A DNA stretch of 64,000 nucleotides from Prosopocoilus inquinatus (GCA_036172665.1 JAYKNF010000013.1:3968001-4032000); one strand, 5' to 3'; numbered from the stretch's first letter, positions 34,299 through 47,324 are shown. The notes: generated by a model from the sequence alone, not told the origin. Numbers and translations: made by a program.

Positions 34299-36271
34299 AA
34301 ATCGATCGCGTCGAATTCTTTCCGACGTAGAAGAAAGTAGCTTTACGAACGTAACGTTTACCACATGGCGAGAGATATACGGGGTGATATCGAAAATGTG
34401 ACACGAACGCGTGTGTAACAGTGAAAAAGTGTTTCCACTGAAAAAAAGTAAGTGTTAAAAACAACTGAAAACCTCCAAATTCCATTTCTCCGATGTTACT
34501 CCGGTAATCGGAAAAAAGGTTATAAGACGATCGCGGCGGCGGCGGCGGCGTCGTTTTGCCGGTTAAATTCTTCACGATTTGCATTGTGCCGTCGCGTGTA
34601 CGCTCGACCGAACGCGTCGAGATTTTGACGGAGCTCATTTGAATTTGCATTTGAATTTGCCGCCGCGTAAAAGATGGGATCGACGAGGGTTGGCTGGCAA
34701 CGATCGCGCGACACGCGCAGTAAGGAAACCTTGATACTTGACATATGTAATATTATATATCTGTACGGCCAGTCGTGGGGCCGGAGCACCGGTGGTCGGA
34801 AGGGAGGGGGGGCGTGCTGACTATCGACAATGATCTAACCTGAAAGCGACGCGCGATCTCTTTCGCGTGTGTCGTGTTACGCCCGCAGTCGGCCCGGCGG
34901 CGGAGGGAGTACGTGCGCCGCCGGTCGAACGTGACCTAATCTAAAGCCGCCGACGCGATCTCTTTCGCCGCGCGGACGCGTTCGAACATAATTTCGACCG
35001 TACATATTACGTAAATAGATGAATAAAGGAGGCTTTGGATGTTCGTTTGTGATTAAAAAAAAATGCGAGCGCGGGGAGGTCGATTCGTTCGCTCTCCGGC
35101 CGGCAATTAAAGCGGGAAATTTAAGGGAAAAAATTGAAAAAAATCGATAAAAATTTTAAAAAATTAAAAATTAAGAGAACGGAAAAATTGAAAAAATTGG
35201 GGAAAAATATTCAAAATTTCGGGGGGAAATTTAAAAAAATCGAGAAAAATCGACAAGAATTCTAAAAATTAGGGAAACGGATTTCTTAAGTTTCCCAACT
35301 TTTTTAAAACATTTCATCACTTCTTACATTTTCCTTCACTTTTTTTCGAAAATTGTTCAAGGTCAACCCAACCGACGCCAACCCAAGCGAGGCCAACCCA
35401 GACGGCGAAAAAAAATTTAAAAATTAGGAGAACGGAAAAATTGAAAAAATTGGGGAAAAATATTCAAAATTTCGGGAAAAAATTGAAAAAATCGAAAAAA
35501 ATAGGAAAAAATTCTAAGAATAGAGGAAGCCGATTATTGACGTTTTACAACTTTTTTAAAACATTTTTCCTCACTTTCTCTTACATATTCCTTAACTCTT
35601 TTTTTTTTAATTGTTCAAGGTCAACTCAAACGGCGCCAACCCAAGCGAGGTCAACCCAGATGACAGAAAAATTTTATTTTAAAGTAAACGAAAAAATTTA
35701 AAGAATTAGGGAAAAATGTAGTAAATTTCGAGAAAAAATTGAAAAAGATCGAAAAAAAATGGAAAAAATTCTAAAAATTAAGGAAACCGATTTCTTAAGT
35801 TTTCCAACAATTTTTCTCACTTTTTCTTAAACTTTCCTTCCCTTTCTGTTGTAAAATTGTTCAAGGTGAACCCTTAAACTTTCCTTCCCTTTCTGTTGTA
35901 AAATTGTTCAAGGTGAACCGACGCCAACCCAAGCGAGGCCAACCCAGACGGCGAAAAAGAAATTATAAATTAGGAGAACGGAAAAATTGAAAAAATTGGG
36001 GAAAAATACTCAAAATTTCGAAAATTAGAAAAATCAATTCTTAAAGTTTTCCAACATTCTTCCAAGTCCCTAGGTGCCGCGAGCCCCCAAAGGCTAGCGG
36101 CCCAAACAGCGCGCAGCGCTCTCACCTCTTCCGTCCAAACGAAACCTCCGTCTATACAAAGCCTCTGTCCACACAAGCCTCTGTTCATACCCACAAGTGG
36201 GCGGAGCGTAGCGGATCCCACTTGTCATATATAAGAAAAGAAACTCGGAAAAGTGTACTTAAGGGGTTCCT
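34299..36271. repeat. Long spacer S14 (four-module form with a 47-bp tandem duplication)
   Basis: At 1973 bp this is the longest spacer. Inside M3 a 47-bp segment is tandemly repeated (from 35826 and from 35873), with loss of five bases after it, a net gain of 42 bp. It shares GAGGTCAACC and AAAGTAAACG with S19, but its pre-TATA part has the common AAAGGCTAGC while S19 has AAATGCTAGC. AATAAA is at 35022-35027. No gene is seen. Confidence 0.92.
36193..36235 (+). promoter_or_regulatory. Promoter-like hairpin plus TATATAAG before A15
   Basis: Both arms are intact, unlike the matching element before A20. Function is inferred. Confidence 0.4.
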
Positions 36272-36823
36272 ATGGCGCCGCAATGATCGAAATCGGTCGC
36301 GTAGAACGTAAACCCGGGTTGTCGCGTATCAAACGAAAGGTCTCGCCGAGCGGCGACGGAAAATCGCGTCGGTTCGATTTTTCGATCGAAGATGGCGCTG
36401 CAATGATCGAAATCGAACGCGTCGAACGTAAACCCGGATTGTCGCGCATCAAACGAAAGGTCTCGCCGAGCGGCGACGGAAAATCGCGTCGGTTCGATTT
36501 TTCGATCGAAGATGGCGCTGCAATGATCGAAATCGGACGCGTCGAACGTAAACCCGGGTTGTCGCGCATCAAACGAAAGGTCTCGCCGAGCGGCGTCGGA
36601 AAATCGTATCGGTTCGATTTTTCGATCGAAGATGGCGCTGCAATGATCGAAATCGAACGCGTCGAACGTAAAGCCGGATTGTCGCGTATCAGACGAAAGG
36701 TCTCGCCGAGCGGCGACGGAAAATCGCGTCGGTTCGATTTTTCGATCGAAGATGGCGCTGCAATGATCGAAATCGTACGCGTCGAACGTAAACCCGGATT
36801 GTCGCCTATCAAACGAAAGGTCT
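36272..36823. repeat. 120-bp array A15, five blocks
   Basis: It carries TCGTATCGG, AAAGCCGG with ATCAGACG, and ATCGTACGCG in the last block. All are shared with A20, and mostly with A6. The forward frame is open 36253-36825 (190 codons). Confidence 0.96.
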
Positions 36824-37101
36824 AAATCGATCGCGTCGAATTCTTTCCGACGTAGAAGAAAGTAGCTTTACGAACGTAGCGTTTACCACATGGCGAGAGA
36901 TATACGGGGTGATATCGAAAATGTGACACGAACGCGTGTGTAACGGTGAAAAAGTGTTTCCACTGAAAAAAAGTAAGTGTTAAAAACAACTGAAAACCTC
37001 CAAATTCCATTTCTCCGATGTTACTCCGGTAATCGGAAAAAAGGTTATAAGACGATCGCGGCGGCGGCGGCGGCGTCGTTTTGCCGGTTAAATTCTTCAC
37101 G
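36824..37101. repeat. Short linker A15/A16 (278 bp)
   Basis: It has GAACGTAGCG near 36871 and TAACGGTGAAA near 36941. The second change turns an A-T pair of the CAGTG/CACTG hairpin into G-T, which would still pair as G-U in RNA. Linker A20/A21 has the same two changes. Confidence 0.95.
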
Positions 37102-37495
37102 AAACCCGGGTTGTCGCGTATCAAACGAAAGGTCTCGCCGAGCGGCGACGGAAAATCGCGTCGGTTCGATTTTTCGATTGAAGATGGCGCTGCAATGATC
37201 GAAATCGGACGCGTCGAACGTAAACCCGGGTTGTCGCGTATCAAACGAAAGGTCTCGCCGAGCGGCGACGGAAAATCGCGTCGGTTCGATTTTTCGATCG
37301 AAGATGGCGCTGCAATGATCGAAATCGAACGCGTCGAACGTAAAGCCGGATTGTCGCGTATCAAACGAAAGGTCTCGCCGAGCGGCGACGGAAAATCGCG
37401 TCGGTTCGATTTTTCGATCGAAGATGGCGCTGCAATGATCGAAATCGGACGCGTCGAACGTAAACCCGGATTGTCGCCTATCAAACGAAAGGTCT
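37102..37495. repeat. 120-bp array A16, four blocks
   Basis: Shortest of the short-linker arrays, equal to A21. It has GATTGAAGATGG in the first block and AAAGCCGG in the third. The forward frame is open 37081-37497. Confidence 0.96.
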
Positions 37496-39427
37496 AAATC
37501 GATCGCGTCGAATTCTTTCCGACGTAGAAGAAAGTAGCTTTACGAACGTAACGTTTACCACATGGCGAGAGATATACGGGGTGATATCGAAAATGTGACA
37601 CGAACGCGTGTGTAACAGTGAAAAAGTGTTTCCACTGAAAAAAAGTAAGTGTTAAAAACAACTGAAAACCTGCAAATTCCATTTCTCCGATGTTACTCCG
37701 GTAATCGGAAAATAGGTTATAAGACGATCGCGGCGGCGGCGGCGGCGTCGTTTTGCCGGTTAAATTCTTCACGATTTGCATTGTGCCGTCGCGTGTACGC
37801 TCGACCGAACGCGTCGAGATTTTGACGGAGCTCATTTGAATTTGCATTTGAATTTGCCGCCGCGTAAAAGATGGGATCGACGAGGGTTGGCTGGCAACGA
37901 TCGCGCGACACGCGCAGTAAGGAAACCTTGACACTTGACATATGTAATATTATATATCTGTACGGCCAGTCGTGGGGCCGGAGCACCGGCGGTCGGAAGG
38001 GAGGGGGGGCGTGCTGACTATCGACAATGATCTAACCTGAAAGCGACGCGCGATCTCTTTCGCGTGTGTCGTGTTACGCCCGCAGTCGGCCCGGCGGCGG
38101 AGGGAGTACGTGCGCCGCCGGTCGAACGTGACCTAATCTAAAGCCGCCGACGCGATCTCTTTCGCCGCGCGGACGCGTTCGAACATAATTTCGACCGTAC
38201 ATATTACGTAAATAGATGAATAAAGGAGGCTTTGGATGTTCGTTTGTGATTAAAAAAAAATGCGAGCGCGGGGAGGTCGATTCGTTCGCTCTCCGGCCGG
38301 CAATTAAAGCGGGAAATTTAAGGGAAAAAATTGAAAAAATCGATAAAAATTTTAAAAAATTAAAAATTAAGAGAACGGAAAAATTGAAAAAATTGGGGAA
38401 AAATATTCAAAATTTCGGGGGGAAATTTAAAAAAATCGAGAAAAATCGACAAGAATTCTAAAAATTAGGGAAACGGATTTCTTAAGTTTCCCAACTTTTT
38501 TAAAACATTTCATCACTTCTTACATTTTCCTTCACTTTTTTTCGAAAATTGTTCAAGGTCAACCCAATCGACACCAACTCAAGCGAGGCCAACCCAGACG
38601 GCGAAAAAAAATTTAAAAATTAGGAGAACGGAAAAATTGAAAAAATTGGGGAAAAATATTCAAAATTTCGGGAAAAAATTGAAAAAATCGAAAAAAATAG
38701 GAAAAAATTCTAAGAATAGAGGAAGCCGATTATTGACGTTTTACAACTTTTTTAAAACATTTTTCCTCACTTTCTCTTACATATTCCTTAACTCTTTTTT
38801 TTTTTTAATTGTTCAAGGTCAACTCAAACGGCGCCAACCCAAGCGAGGCCAACCCAGATGACAGAAAAATTTTATTTTAAAGAAAACGAAAAAATTTAAA
38901 GAATTAGGGAAAAATGTAGTAAATTTCGAGAAAAAATTGAAAAAAATCGAAAAAAAATGGAAAAAATTCTAAAAATTAAGGAAACCGATTTCTTAAGTTT
39001 TCCAACAATTTTTCTCACTTTTTCTTAAACTTTCCTTCCCTTTCTGTTGTAAAATTGTTCAAGGTGAACCCAACCGACGCCAACCCAAGCGAGGCCAACC
39101 CAGACGGCGAAAAAAAAATTATAAATTAGGAGAACGGAAAAATTGAAAAAATTGGGGAAAAATACTCAAAATTTCGAAAATTAGAAAAATCAATTCTTAA
39201 AGTTTTCCAACATTCTTCCAAGTCCCTAGGTGCCGCGAGCCCCCAAATGCTAGCGGCCCAAACAGCGCGCAGCGCTCTCACCTCTTCCGTCCAAACGAAA
39301 CCTCCGTCTATACAAAGCCTCTGTCCACACAAGCCTCTGTTCATACCCACAAGTAGGCGGAGCGTAGCGGATCCCACTTGTCATATATAAGAAAAGAAAC
39401 TCGGAAAAGTGTACTTAAGGGGTTCCT
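37496..39427. repeat. Long spacer S16 (four-module form)
   Basis: At 1932 bp it has GAAAACCTGCAAATT near 37667 and GGAAAATAGG near 37707, both shared with S21. A private CACCGGCGG lies near 37984. AATAAA is at 38219-38224. An 81-codon frame from 38216 crosses the A-rich part of M1 and looks like chance. No gene is seen. Confidence 0.92.
39349..39391 (+). promoter_or_regulatory. Promoter-like element before A17, hairpin with one mismatch
   Basis: G to A at 39355 (ACAAGTAGG) breaks one of nine pairs in the hairpin. TATATAAG is unchanged. The same change occurs before A20 and A22. Confidence 0.4.
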
Positions 39428-41179
39428 ATGGCGCCGCAATGATCGAAATCGGTCGCGTAGAACGTAAACCCAGGTTGTCGCGTATCAAACGAAAGGTCTC
39501 GCCGAGCGGCGACGGAAAATCGCGTCGGTTCGATTTTTCGATCGAAGATGGCGCTGCAATGATCGAAACTGGACGCGTCGAACGTAAACCCGGGTTGTCG
39601 CGTATCAAACGAAAGGTCTCGCCGAGCGGCGACGGAAAATCGCGTCGGTTCGATTTTTCGATCGAAGATGGCGCTGCAATGATCGAAACTGGACGCGTCG
39701 AACGTAAACCCGGGTTGTCGCGTATCAAACGAAAGGTCTCGCCGAGCGGCGACGGAAAATCGCGTCGGTTCGATTTTTCGATCGAAGATGGCGCTGCAAT
39801 GATCGAAACTGGACGCGTCGAACGTAAACCCGGGTTGACGCGCATCAAACGAAGGGTCTCGCCGAGCGGCGACGGAAAATCGCGTCGGTTCGATTTTTCG
39901 ATCGAAGATGGCGCTGCAATGATCGAAATCGGACGCGTTGAACGTAAACCCGGGTTGTCGCGTATCAAACGAAAGGTCTCGCCGAGCGGCGACGGAAAAT
40001 CGCGTCGGTTCGATTTTTCGATCGAAGATGGCGCTGCAATGATCGAAATCGGACGCGTCGAACGTAAACCCGGGTTGTCGCGTATCAAACGAAAGGTCTC
40101 GCCGAGCGGCGACGGAAAATCGCGTCGGTTCGATTTTTCGATCTAAGATGGCGCTGCAATGATCGAAATCGAACGCGTAGAACGTAAACCCGGATTGTCG
40201 CGGATCAAACGAAAGGTCTCGCCGAGCGGCGACGGAAAATCGCGTCGGTTCGATTTCTAGATCGAAGATGGCGCTGCAATGATCGAAATCGGACGCGTCG
40301 AACGTAAACCCGGGTTGTCGCATATCAAACGAAAGGTCTCGCCGAGCGGCGACGGAAAATCGCGTCGGTTCGATTTTTCGATCGAAGATGGCGCTGCAAT
40401 GATCGAAACTGGACGCGTCGAACGTAAACCCGGATTGTCGCGTATCAAACGAAAGGTCTCGCCGAGCGGCGACGGAAAATCGCGTCGGTTCGATTTTTCG
40501 ATCGAAGATGGCGCTGCAATGATCGAAATCGGACGCGTCGAACGTAAACCCGGGTTGTCGCGCATAAAACGAAAGGTCTCGCCGATCGGCGACGGAAAAT
40601 CGCGTCGGTTCGATTTTTCGATCGAAGATGGCGCTGCAATGATCGAAACTGGACGCGTCGAACGTAAACCCGGGTTGTCGCGCATCAAACGAAAGGTCTC
40701 GCCGAGCGGCGACGGAAAATCGCGTCGGTTCGATTTTTCGATCGAAGATGGCGCTGCAATGATCGAAATCGGACGCGTCGAACGTAAACCCGGGTTGTCG
40801 CATATCAAACGAAAGGTCTCACCGAGCGGTGACGGAAAATCGCGTCGGTTCGATTTTTCGATCGAACATGGCGCTGCAATGATCGAAATCGGACGCGTCG
40901 AACGTAAACCCGGGTTGTCGCGCATAAAACGAAAGGTCTCGCCGAGCGGCGACGGAAAATCGCGTCGGTTCGATTTTTCGATCGAAGATGGCGCTGCAAT
41001 GATCGAAATCGGACGCGTCGAACGTAAACCCGGGCTGTCGCGCATAAAACGAAAGGTCTCGCCGAGCGGCGACGGAAAATCGCGTCGGTTCGATTTTTCG
41101 ATCGAAGATGGCGCTGCAATGATCGAAATCGGACGCGTCGAACGTAAACCCGGATTGTCGCCTATCAAACGAAAGGTCT
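39428..41179. repeat. 120-bp array A17, 15 blocks
   Basis: Copy of A7 with both nonsense changes (TAA at 40144-40146 and TAG near 40259). It adds AAACCCAGG near 39467, GGGTTGACGCG near 39832 and CGGGCTGTCG near 41032, which A22 shares. A17 and A22 are therefore closer to each other than to A7. Confidence 0.97.
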
Positions 41180-41457
41180 AAATCGATCGCGTCGAATTCT
41201 TTCCGACGTAGAAGAAAGTAGCTTTACGAACGTAACGTTTACCACATGGCGAGAGATATACGGGGTGATATCGAAAATGTGACACGAACGCGTGTGTAAC
41301 AGTGAAAAAGTGTTTCCACTGAAAAAAAGTAAGTGTTAAAAACAACTGAAAACCTCCAAATTCCATTTCTCCGATGTTACTCCGGTAATCGGAAAAAAGG
41401 TTATAAGACGATCGCGGCGGCGGCGGCGGCGTCGTTTTGCCGGTTAAATTCTTCACG
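41180..41457. repeat. Short linker A17/A18 (278 bp)
   Basis: Standard short linker with CACATGGCG. It matches linkers A7/A8 and A22/A23 with no difference that I noticed. Confidence 0.95.
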
Positions 41458-42331
41458 AAACCCGGGTTGTCGCGTATCAAACGAAAGGTCTCGCCGAGCG
41501 GCGACGGAAAATCGCGTCGGTTCGATTTTTCGATCGAAGATGGCGCTGCAATGATCGAAATCGAACGCGTCGAACGTAAACCCGGATTGTCGCGTATCAA
41601 ACGAAAGGTCTCGCCGAGCGGCGACGGAAAATCGCGTCGGTTCGATTTCTCGATCGAAGATGGCGCTGCAATGATCGAAATCGGACGCGTCGAACGTAAA
41701 CCCGGGTTGTCGCATATCAAACGAAAGGTCTCGCCGAGCGGCGACGGAAAATCGCGTCGGTTCGATTTTTCGATCGAAGATGGCGCTGCAATGATCGAAA
41801 TCGGACGCGTCGAACGTAAACCCGGGTTGTCGCGTATCAAACGAAAGGTCTCGCCGAGCGGCGACGGAAAATCGCGTCGGTTCGATTTTTCGATCGAAGA
41901 TGGCGCTGCAATGATCGAAATCGAACGCGTCGAACGTAAACCCGCGTTGTCGCGTATCAAACGAAAGGTCTCACCGAGCGGCGACGGAAAATCGCGTCGG
42001 TTCGATTTTTCGATCGAAGATGGCGCTGCAATGATCGAAATCGGACGCGTCGAACGTAAACCCGGATTGTCGCGTATCAAACGAAAGGTCTCGCCGAGCG
42101 GCGACGGAAAATCGCGTCGGTTCGATTTCTCGATCGAAGATGGCGCTGCAATAATCGAAATCGGACGCGTCGAACGTAAACCCGGGTTGTCGCGTATCAA
42201 ACGAAAGGTCTCGCCGAGCGGCGACGGAAAGTCGCGTCGGTTCGATTTTTCGATCGAACATGGCGCTGCAATGATCGAAATCGGACGCGTCGAACGTAAT
42301 CCCGGATTGTCGCCTATCAAACGAAAGGTCT
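41458..42331. repeat. 120-bp array A18, eight blocks
   Basis: Copy of A8 and A23, including the CGTAATCCC ending. AAACCCGCGTTG near 41938 is private and removes a CCCGGG site. Confidence 0.96.
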
Positions 42332-42609
42332 AAATCGATCGCGTCGAATTCTTTCCGACGTAGAAGAAAGTAGCTTTACGAACGTAACGTTTACCACACG
42401 GCGAGAGATATACGGGGTGATATCGAAAATGTGACACGAACGCGTGTGTAACAGTGAAAAAGTGTTTCCACTGAAAAAAAGTAAGTGTTAAAAACAACTG
42501 AAAACCTCCAAATTCCATTTCTCCGATGTTACTCCGGTAATCGGAAAAAAGGTTATAAGACGATCGCGGCGGCGGCGGCGGTGTCGTTTTGCCGGTTAAA
42601 TTCTTCACG
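42332..42609. repeat. Short linker A18/A19 (hybrid, carries the R2 breakpoint)
   Basis: The left part has CACACGGCG with CGAAAATGTGACACG, as in linker A23/A24. The right part ends the trinucleotide run in GGTGTCG, as in linker A13/A14. This places the unequal exchange that shortened R2 between about 42437 and 42581. Confidence 0.85.
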
Positions 42610-44563
42610 AAACCCGGGTTGTCGCGTATCAAACGAAAGGTCTCGCCGAGCGGCGACGGAAAATCGCGTCGGTTCGATTTTTCGATCGAAGATGGCGCTG
42701 CAATGATCGAAATCGAACGCGTCGAACGTAAACCCGGATTGTCGCGTATCAAACGAAAGGTCTCGCCGAGCGGCGACGGAAAATCGCGTCGGTTCGATTT
42801 CTCGATCGAAGATGGCGCTGCAATGATCGAAATCGGACGCGTCGAACGTAAACCCGGGTTGTCGCATATCAAACGAAAGGTCTCGCCGAGCGGCGACGGA
42901 AAATCGCGTCGGTTCGATTTTTCGATCGAAGATGGCGCTGCAATGATCGAAATCGGACGCGTCGAACGTAAACCCGGGTTGTCGCGTATCAAACGAAAGG
43001 TCTCGCCGAGCGGCGACGGAAAATCGCGTCGGTTCGATTTTTCGATCGAAGATGGCGCTGCAATGATCGAAATCGAACGCGTCGAACGTAAACCCGGATT
43101 GTCGCGTATCAAACGAAAGGTCTCGCCGAGCGGCGACGGAAAATCGCGTCGGTTCTATTTTTCGATCGAAGATGGCGCTGCAATGATCGAAACTGGACGC
43201 GTCGAACGTAAACCCGGGTTGTCGCGCATCAAACGAAAGGTCTCGCCGAGCGGCGACGGAAAATGGCGTCGGTTCAATTTTTCGATCGAAGATGGCGCTG
43301 CAATGATCGAAATCGGACGCGTCGAACGTAAACCCGGGTTGTCGCGTATCAAACGAAAGGTCTCGCCGAGCGGCGACGGAAAATGGCGTCGGTTCGATTT
43401 TTCGATCGAAGATGGCGCTGCAATGAACGATATCGGACGCGTCGAACGTAAACCCGGGTTGTCGCGTATCAAACGAAAGGTCTCGCCGAGCGGCGACGGA
43501 AAATCGCGTCGGTTCGATTTTTCGATCGAAGATGGCGCTGCAATGATCGAAATCGAACGCGTCGAACGTAAACCCGGGTTGTCGCATATCAAACGAAAGG
43601 TCTCGCCGAGCGGCGACGGAAAATCGCGTCGGTTCGATTTTTCGATCAAAGATGGCGCTGCAATGATCGAAACTGGACGCGTCGAACGTAAACCCGGGTT
43701 GTCGCGCATCAAACGAAAGGTCTCGCCGAGCGGCGACGGAAAATCGCGTCGGTTCGATTTTTCGATCGAAGATGGCGCTGCAATGATCGAAACTGGACGC
43801 GTCGAACGTAAACCCGGGTTGTCGCGCATCAAACGAAAGGTCTCGCCGTGCGGCGACGGAAAATCGCGTCGGTTCGATTTTTCGATCGAAGATGGCGCTG
43901 CAATGATCGAAACTGGACGCGTCGAACGTAAACCCGGGTTGTCGCGCATCAAACGAAAGGTCTCGCCGAGCGGCGACGGAAAATCGCGTCGGTTCGATTT
44001 TTCGATCGAAGATGGCGCTGCAATGATCGAAATCGGACGCGTCGAACGTAAACCCGGGTTGTCGCATATCAAACGAAAGGTCTCGCCGAGCGGTGACGGA
44101 AAATCGCGTCGGTTCGATTTTTCGATCGAACATGGCGCTGCAATGATCGAAATCGAACGCGTCGAACGTAAACCCGGATTGTCGCGTATCAAACGAAAGG
44201 TCTCGCCGAGCGGCGACGGAAAATCGCGTCGGTTCGATTTTTCGATCGAAGATGGCGCTGCAATGATCGAAATCGGACGCGTCGAACCTAAACCCGGGTT
44301 GTCGCGCATAAAACGAAAGGTCTCGCCGAGCGGCGACGGAAAATCGCGTCGGTTCGATTTTTCGATCGAAGATGGCGCTGCAATGATCGAAATCGGACGC
44401 GTCGAACGTAAACCCGGATTGTCGCGTATCAAACGAAAGGTCTCGCCGAGCGGCGACGGAAGATCGCGTCGGTTCGATTTTTCGATCGAAGATGGCGCTG
44501 CAATGATCGAAATCGGACGCGTCGAACGTAAACCCGGATTGTCGCCTATCAAACGAAAGGTCT
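42610..44563. repeat. 120-bp array A19, 17 blocks
   Basis: Same length and same translated forward frame as A14 (658 codons in both), at an offset of 10265. All the A14 markers are present. Confidence 0.97.
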
Positions 44564-46494
44564 AAATCGATCGCGTCGAATTCTTTCCGACGTAGAAGAA
44601 AGTAGCTTTACGAACGTAACGTTTACCACATGGCGAGAGATATACGGGGTGATATCGAAAATGTGACACGAACGCGTGTGTAACAGTGAAAAAGTGTTTC
44701 CACTGAAAAAAAGTAAGTGTTAAAAACAACTGAAAACCTCCAAATTCCATTTCTCCGATGTTACTCCGGTAATCGGAAAAAAGGTTATAAGACGATCGCG
44801 GCGGCGGCGGCGGCGTCGTTTTGCCGGTTAAATTCTTCACGATTTGCATTGTGCCGTCGCGTGTACGCTCGACCGAACGCGTCGAGATTTTGACGGAGCT
44901 CATTTGAATTTGCATTTGAATTTGCCGCCGCGTAAAAGATGGGATCGACGAGGGTTGGCTGGCAACGATCGCGCGACACGCGCAGTAAGGAAACCTTGAT
45001 ACTTGACATATGTAATATTATATATCTGTACGGCCAGTCGTGGGGCCGGAGCACCGGTGGTCGGAAGGGAGGGGGGGCGTGCTGACTATCGACAATGATC
45101 TAACCTGAAAGCGACGCGCGATCTCTTTCGCGTGTGTCGTGTTACGCCCGCAGTCGGCCCGGCGGCGGAGGGAGTACGTGCGCCGCCGGTCGAACGTGAC
45201 CTAATCTAAAGCCGCCGACGCGATCTCTTTCGCCGCGCGGACGCGTTCGAACATAATTTCGACCGTACATATTACGTAAATAGATGAATAAAGGAGGCTT
45301 TGGATGTTCGTTTGTGATTAAAAAAAAATGCGAGCGCGGGGAGGTCGATTCGTTCGCTCTCCGGCCGGCAATTAAAGCGGGAAATTTAAGGGAAAAAATT
45401 GAAAAAAATCGATAAAAATTTTAAAAAATTAAAAATTAAGAGAACGGAAAAATTGAAAAAATTGGGGAAAAATATTCAAAATTTCGGGGGGAAATTTAAA
45501 AAAATCGAGAAAAATCGACAAGAATTCTAAAAATTAGGGAAACGGATTTCTTAAGTTTCCCAACTTTTTTAAAACATTTCATCACTTCTTACATTTTCCT
45601 TCACTTTTTTTCGAAAATTGTTCAAGGTCAACCCAACCGACGCCAACCCAAGCGAGGCCAACCCAGACGGCGAAAAAAAATTTAAAAATTAGGAGAACGG
45701 AAAAATTGAAAAAATTGGGGAAAAATATTCAAAATTTCGGGAAAAAATTGAAAAAATCGAAAAAAATAGGAAAAAATTCTAAGAATAGAGGAAGCCGATT
45801 ATTGACGTTTTACAACTTTTTTAAAACATTTTTCCTCACTTTCTCTTACATATTCCTTAACTCTTTTTTTTTTAATTGTTCAAGGTCAACTCAAACGGCG
45901 CCAACCCAAGCGAGGTCAACCCAGATGACAGAAAAATTTTATTTTAAAGTAAACGAAAAAATTTAAAGAATTAGGGAAAAATGTAGTAAATTTCGAGAAA
46001 AAATTGAAAAAGATCGAAAAAAAATGGAAAAAATTCTAAAAATTAAGGAAACCGATTTCTTAAGTTTTCCAACAATTTTTCTCACTTTTTCTTAAACTTT
46101 CCTTCCCTTTCTGTTGTAAAATTGTTCAAGGTGAACCCAACCGACGCCAACCCAAGCGAGGCCAACCCAGACGGCGAAAAAAAAATTATAAATTAGGAGA
46201 ACGGAAAAATTGAAAAAATTGGGGAAAAATACTCAAAATTTCGAAAATTAGAAAAATCAATTCTTAAAGTTTTCCAACATTCTTCCAAGTCCCTAGGTGC
46301 CGCGAGCCCCCAAATGCTAGCGGCCCAAACAGCGCGCAGCGCTCTCACCTCTTCCGTCCAAACGAAACCTCCGTCTATACAAAGCCTCTGTCCACACAAG
46401 CCTCTGTTCATACCCACAAGTAGGCGGAGCGTAGCGGATCCCACTTGTCATATATAAGAAAAGAAACTCGGAAAAGTGTACTTAAGGGGTTCCT
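44564..46494. repeat. Long spacer S19 (four-module form, recombinant)
   Basis: At 1931 bp its first two thirds match S14 (GAGGTCAACC, AAAGTAAACG, GAAAAAGATCG), but it lacks the 47-bp duplication. Its pre-TATA part matches S16 and S21 (AAATGCTAGC and the hairpin mismatch). It is therefore a patchwork of two spacer lineages, with a switch in module M3 or M4. AATAAA is at 45287-45292. No gene is seen. Confidence 0.92.
46416..46458 (+). promoter_or_regulatory. Promoter-like element before A20, hairpin with one mismatch
   Basis: It carries ACAAGTAGG as before A17, although its array partner A15 has the intact arm. This supports exchange within the spacer. Confidence 0.4.
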
Positions 46495-47046
46495 ATGGCG
46501 CCGCAATGATCGAAATCGGTCGCGTAGAACGTAAACCCGGGTTGTCGCGTATCAAACGAAAGGTCTCGCCGAGCGGCGACGGAAAATCGCGTCGGTTCGA
46601 TTTTTCGATCGAAGATGGCGCTGCAATGATCGAAATCGAACGCGTCGAACGTAAACCCGGATTGTCGCGCATCAAACGAAAGGTCTCGCCGAGCGGCGAC
46701 GGAAAATCGCGTCGGTTCGATTTTTCGATCGAAGATGGCGCTGCAATGATCGAAATCGGACGCGTCGAACGTAAACCCGGGTTGTCGCGCATCAAACGAA
46801 AGGTCTCGCCGAGCGGCGTCGGAAAATCGTATCGGTTCGATTTTTCGATCGAAGATGGCGCTGCAATGATCGAAATCGAACGCGTCGAACGTAAAGCCGG
46901 ATTGTCGCGTATCAGACGAAAGGTCTCGCCGAGCGGCGACGGAAAATCGCGTCGGTTCGATTTTTCGATCGAAGATGGCGCTGCAATGATCGAAATCGTA
47001 CGCGTCGAACGTAAACCCGGATTGTCGCCTATCAAACGAAAGGTCT
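46495..47046. repeat. 120-bp array A20, five blocks
   Basis: Same length and variants as A15, offset 10223. The forward frame is open 46476-47048. Confidence 0.96.
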
Positions 47047-47324
47047 AAATCGATCGCGTCGAATTCTTTCCGACGTAGAAGAAAGTAGCTTTACGAACGT
47101 AGCGTTTACCACATGGCGAGAGATATACGGGGTGATATCGAAAATGTGACACGAACGCGTGTGTAACGGTGAAAAAGTGTTTCCACTGAAAAAAAGTAAG
47201 TGTTAAAAACAACTGAAAACCTCCAAATTCCATTTCTCCGATGTTACTCCGGTAATCGGAAAAAAGGTTATAAGACGATCGCGGCGGCGGCGGCGGCGTC
47301 GTTTTGCCGGTTAAATTCTTCACG
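47047..47324. repeat. Short linker A20/A21 (278 bp)
   Basis: It shares GAACGTAGCG and TAACGGTGAAA with linker A15/A16. Confidence 0.95.

Larger units (their letters stand above)
17270..37495. repeat. Third-level repeat R1 (20.2 kb: spacer S6 to array A16)
   Basis: The order of array sizes is 15, 8, 8, 11, 20, 7, 15, 17, 5, 4 blocks, with long spacers only before the 15-, 20- and 5-block arrays. The same order recurs from 47719 (15, 8, 9, 11, 20, 7, 15, then at least 9 before the window ends), and in shortened form from 37496. Matching starts of A7 and A17 are 20223 bp apart. This is direct sequence evidence for duplication of whole groups of units. Confidence 0.92.

Noticed and set aside
38216..38461. 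81-codon Lys-rich forward frame in spacers S16 and S21
   Set aside because: It crosses homopolymer A tracts and is open only where the A-run length happens to fit. Other spacers break it.
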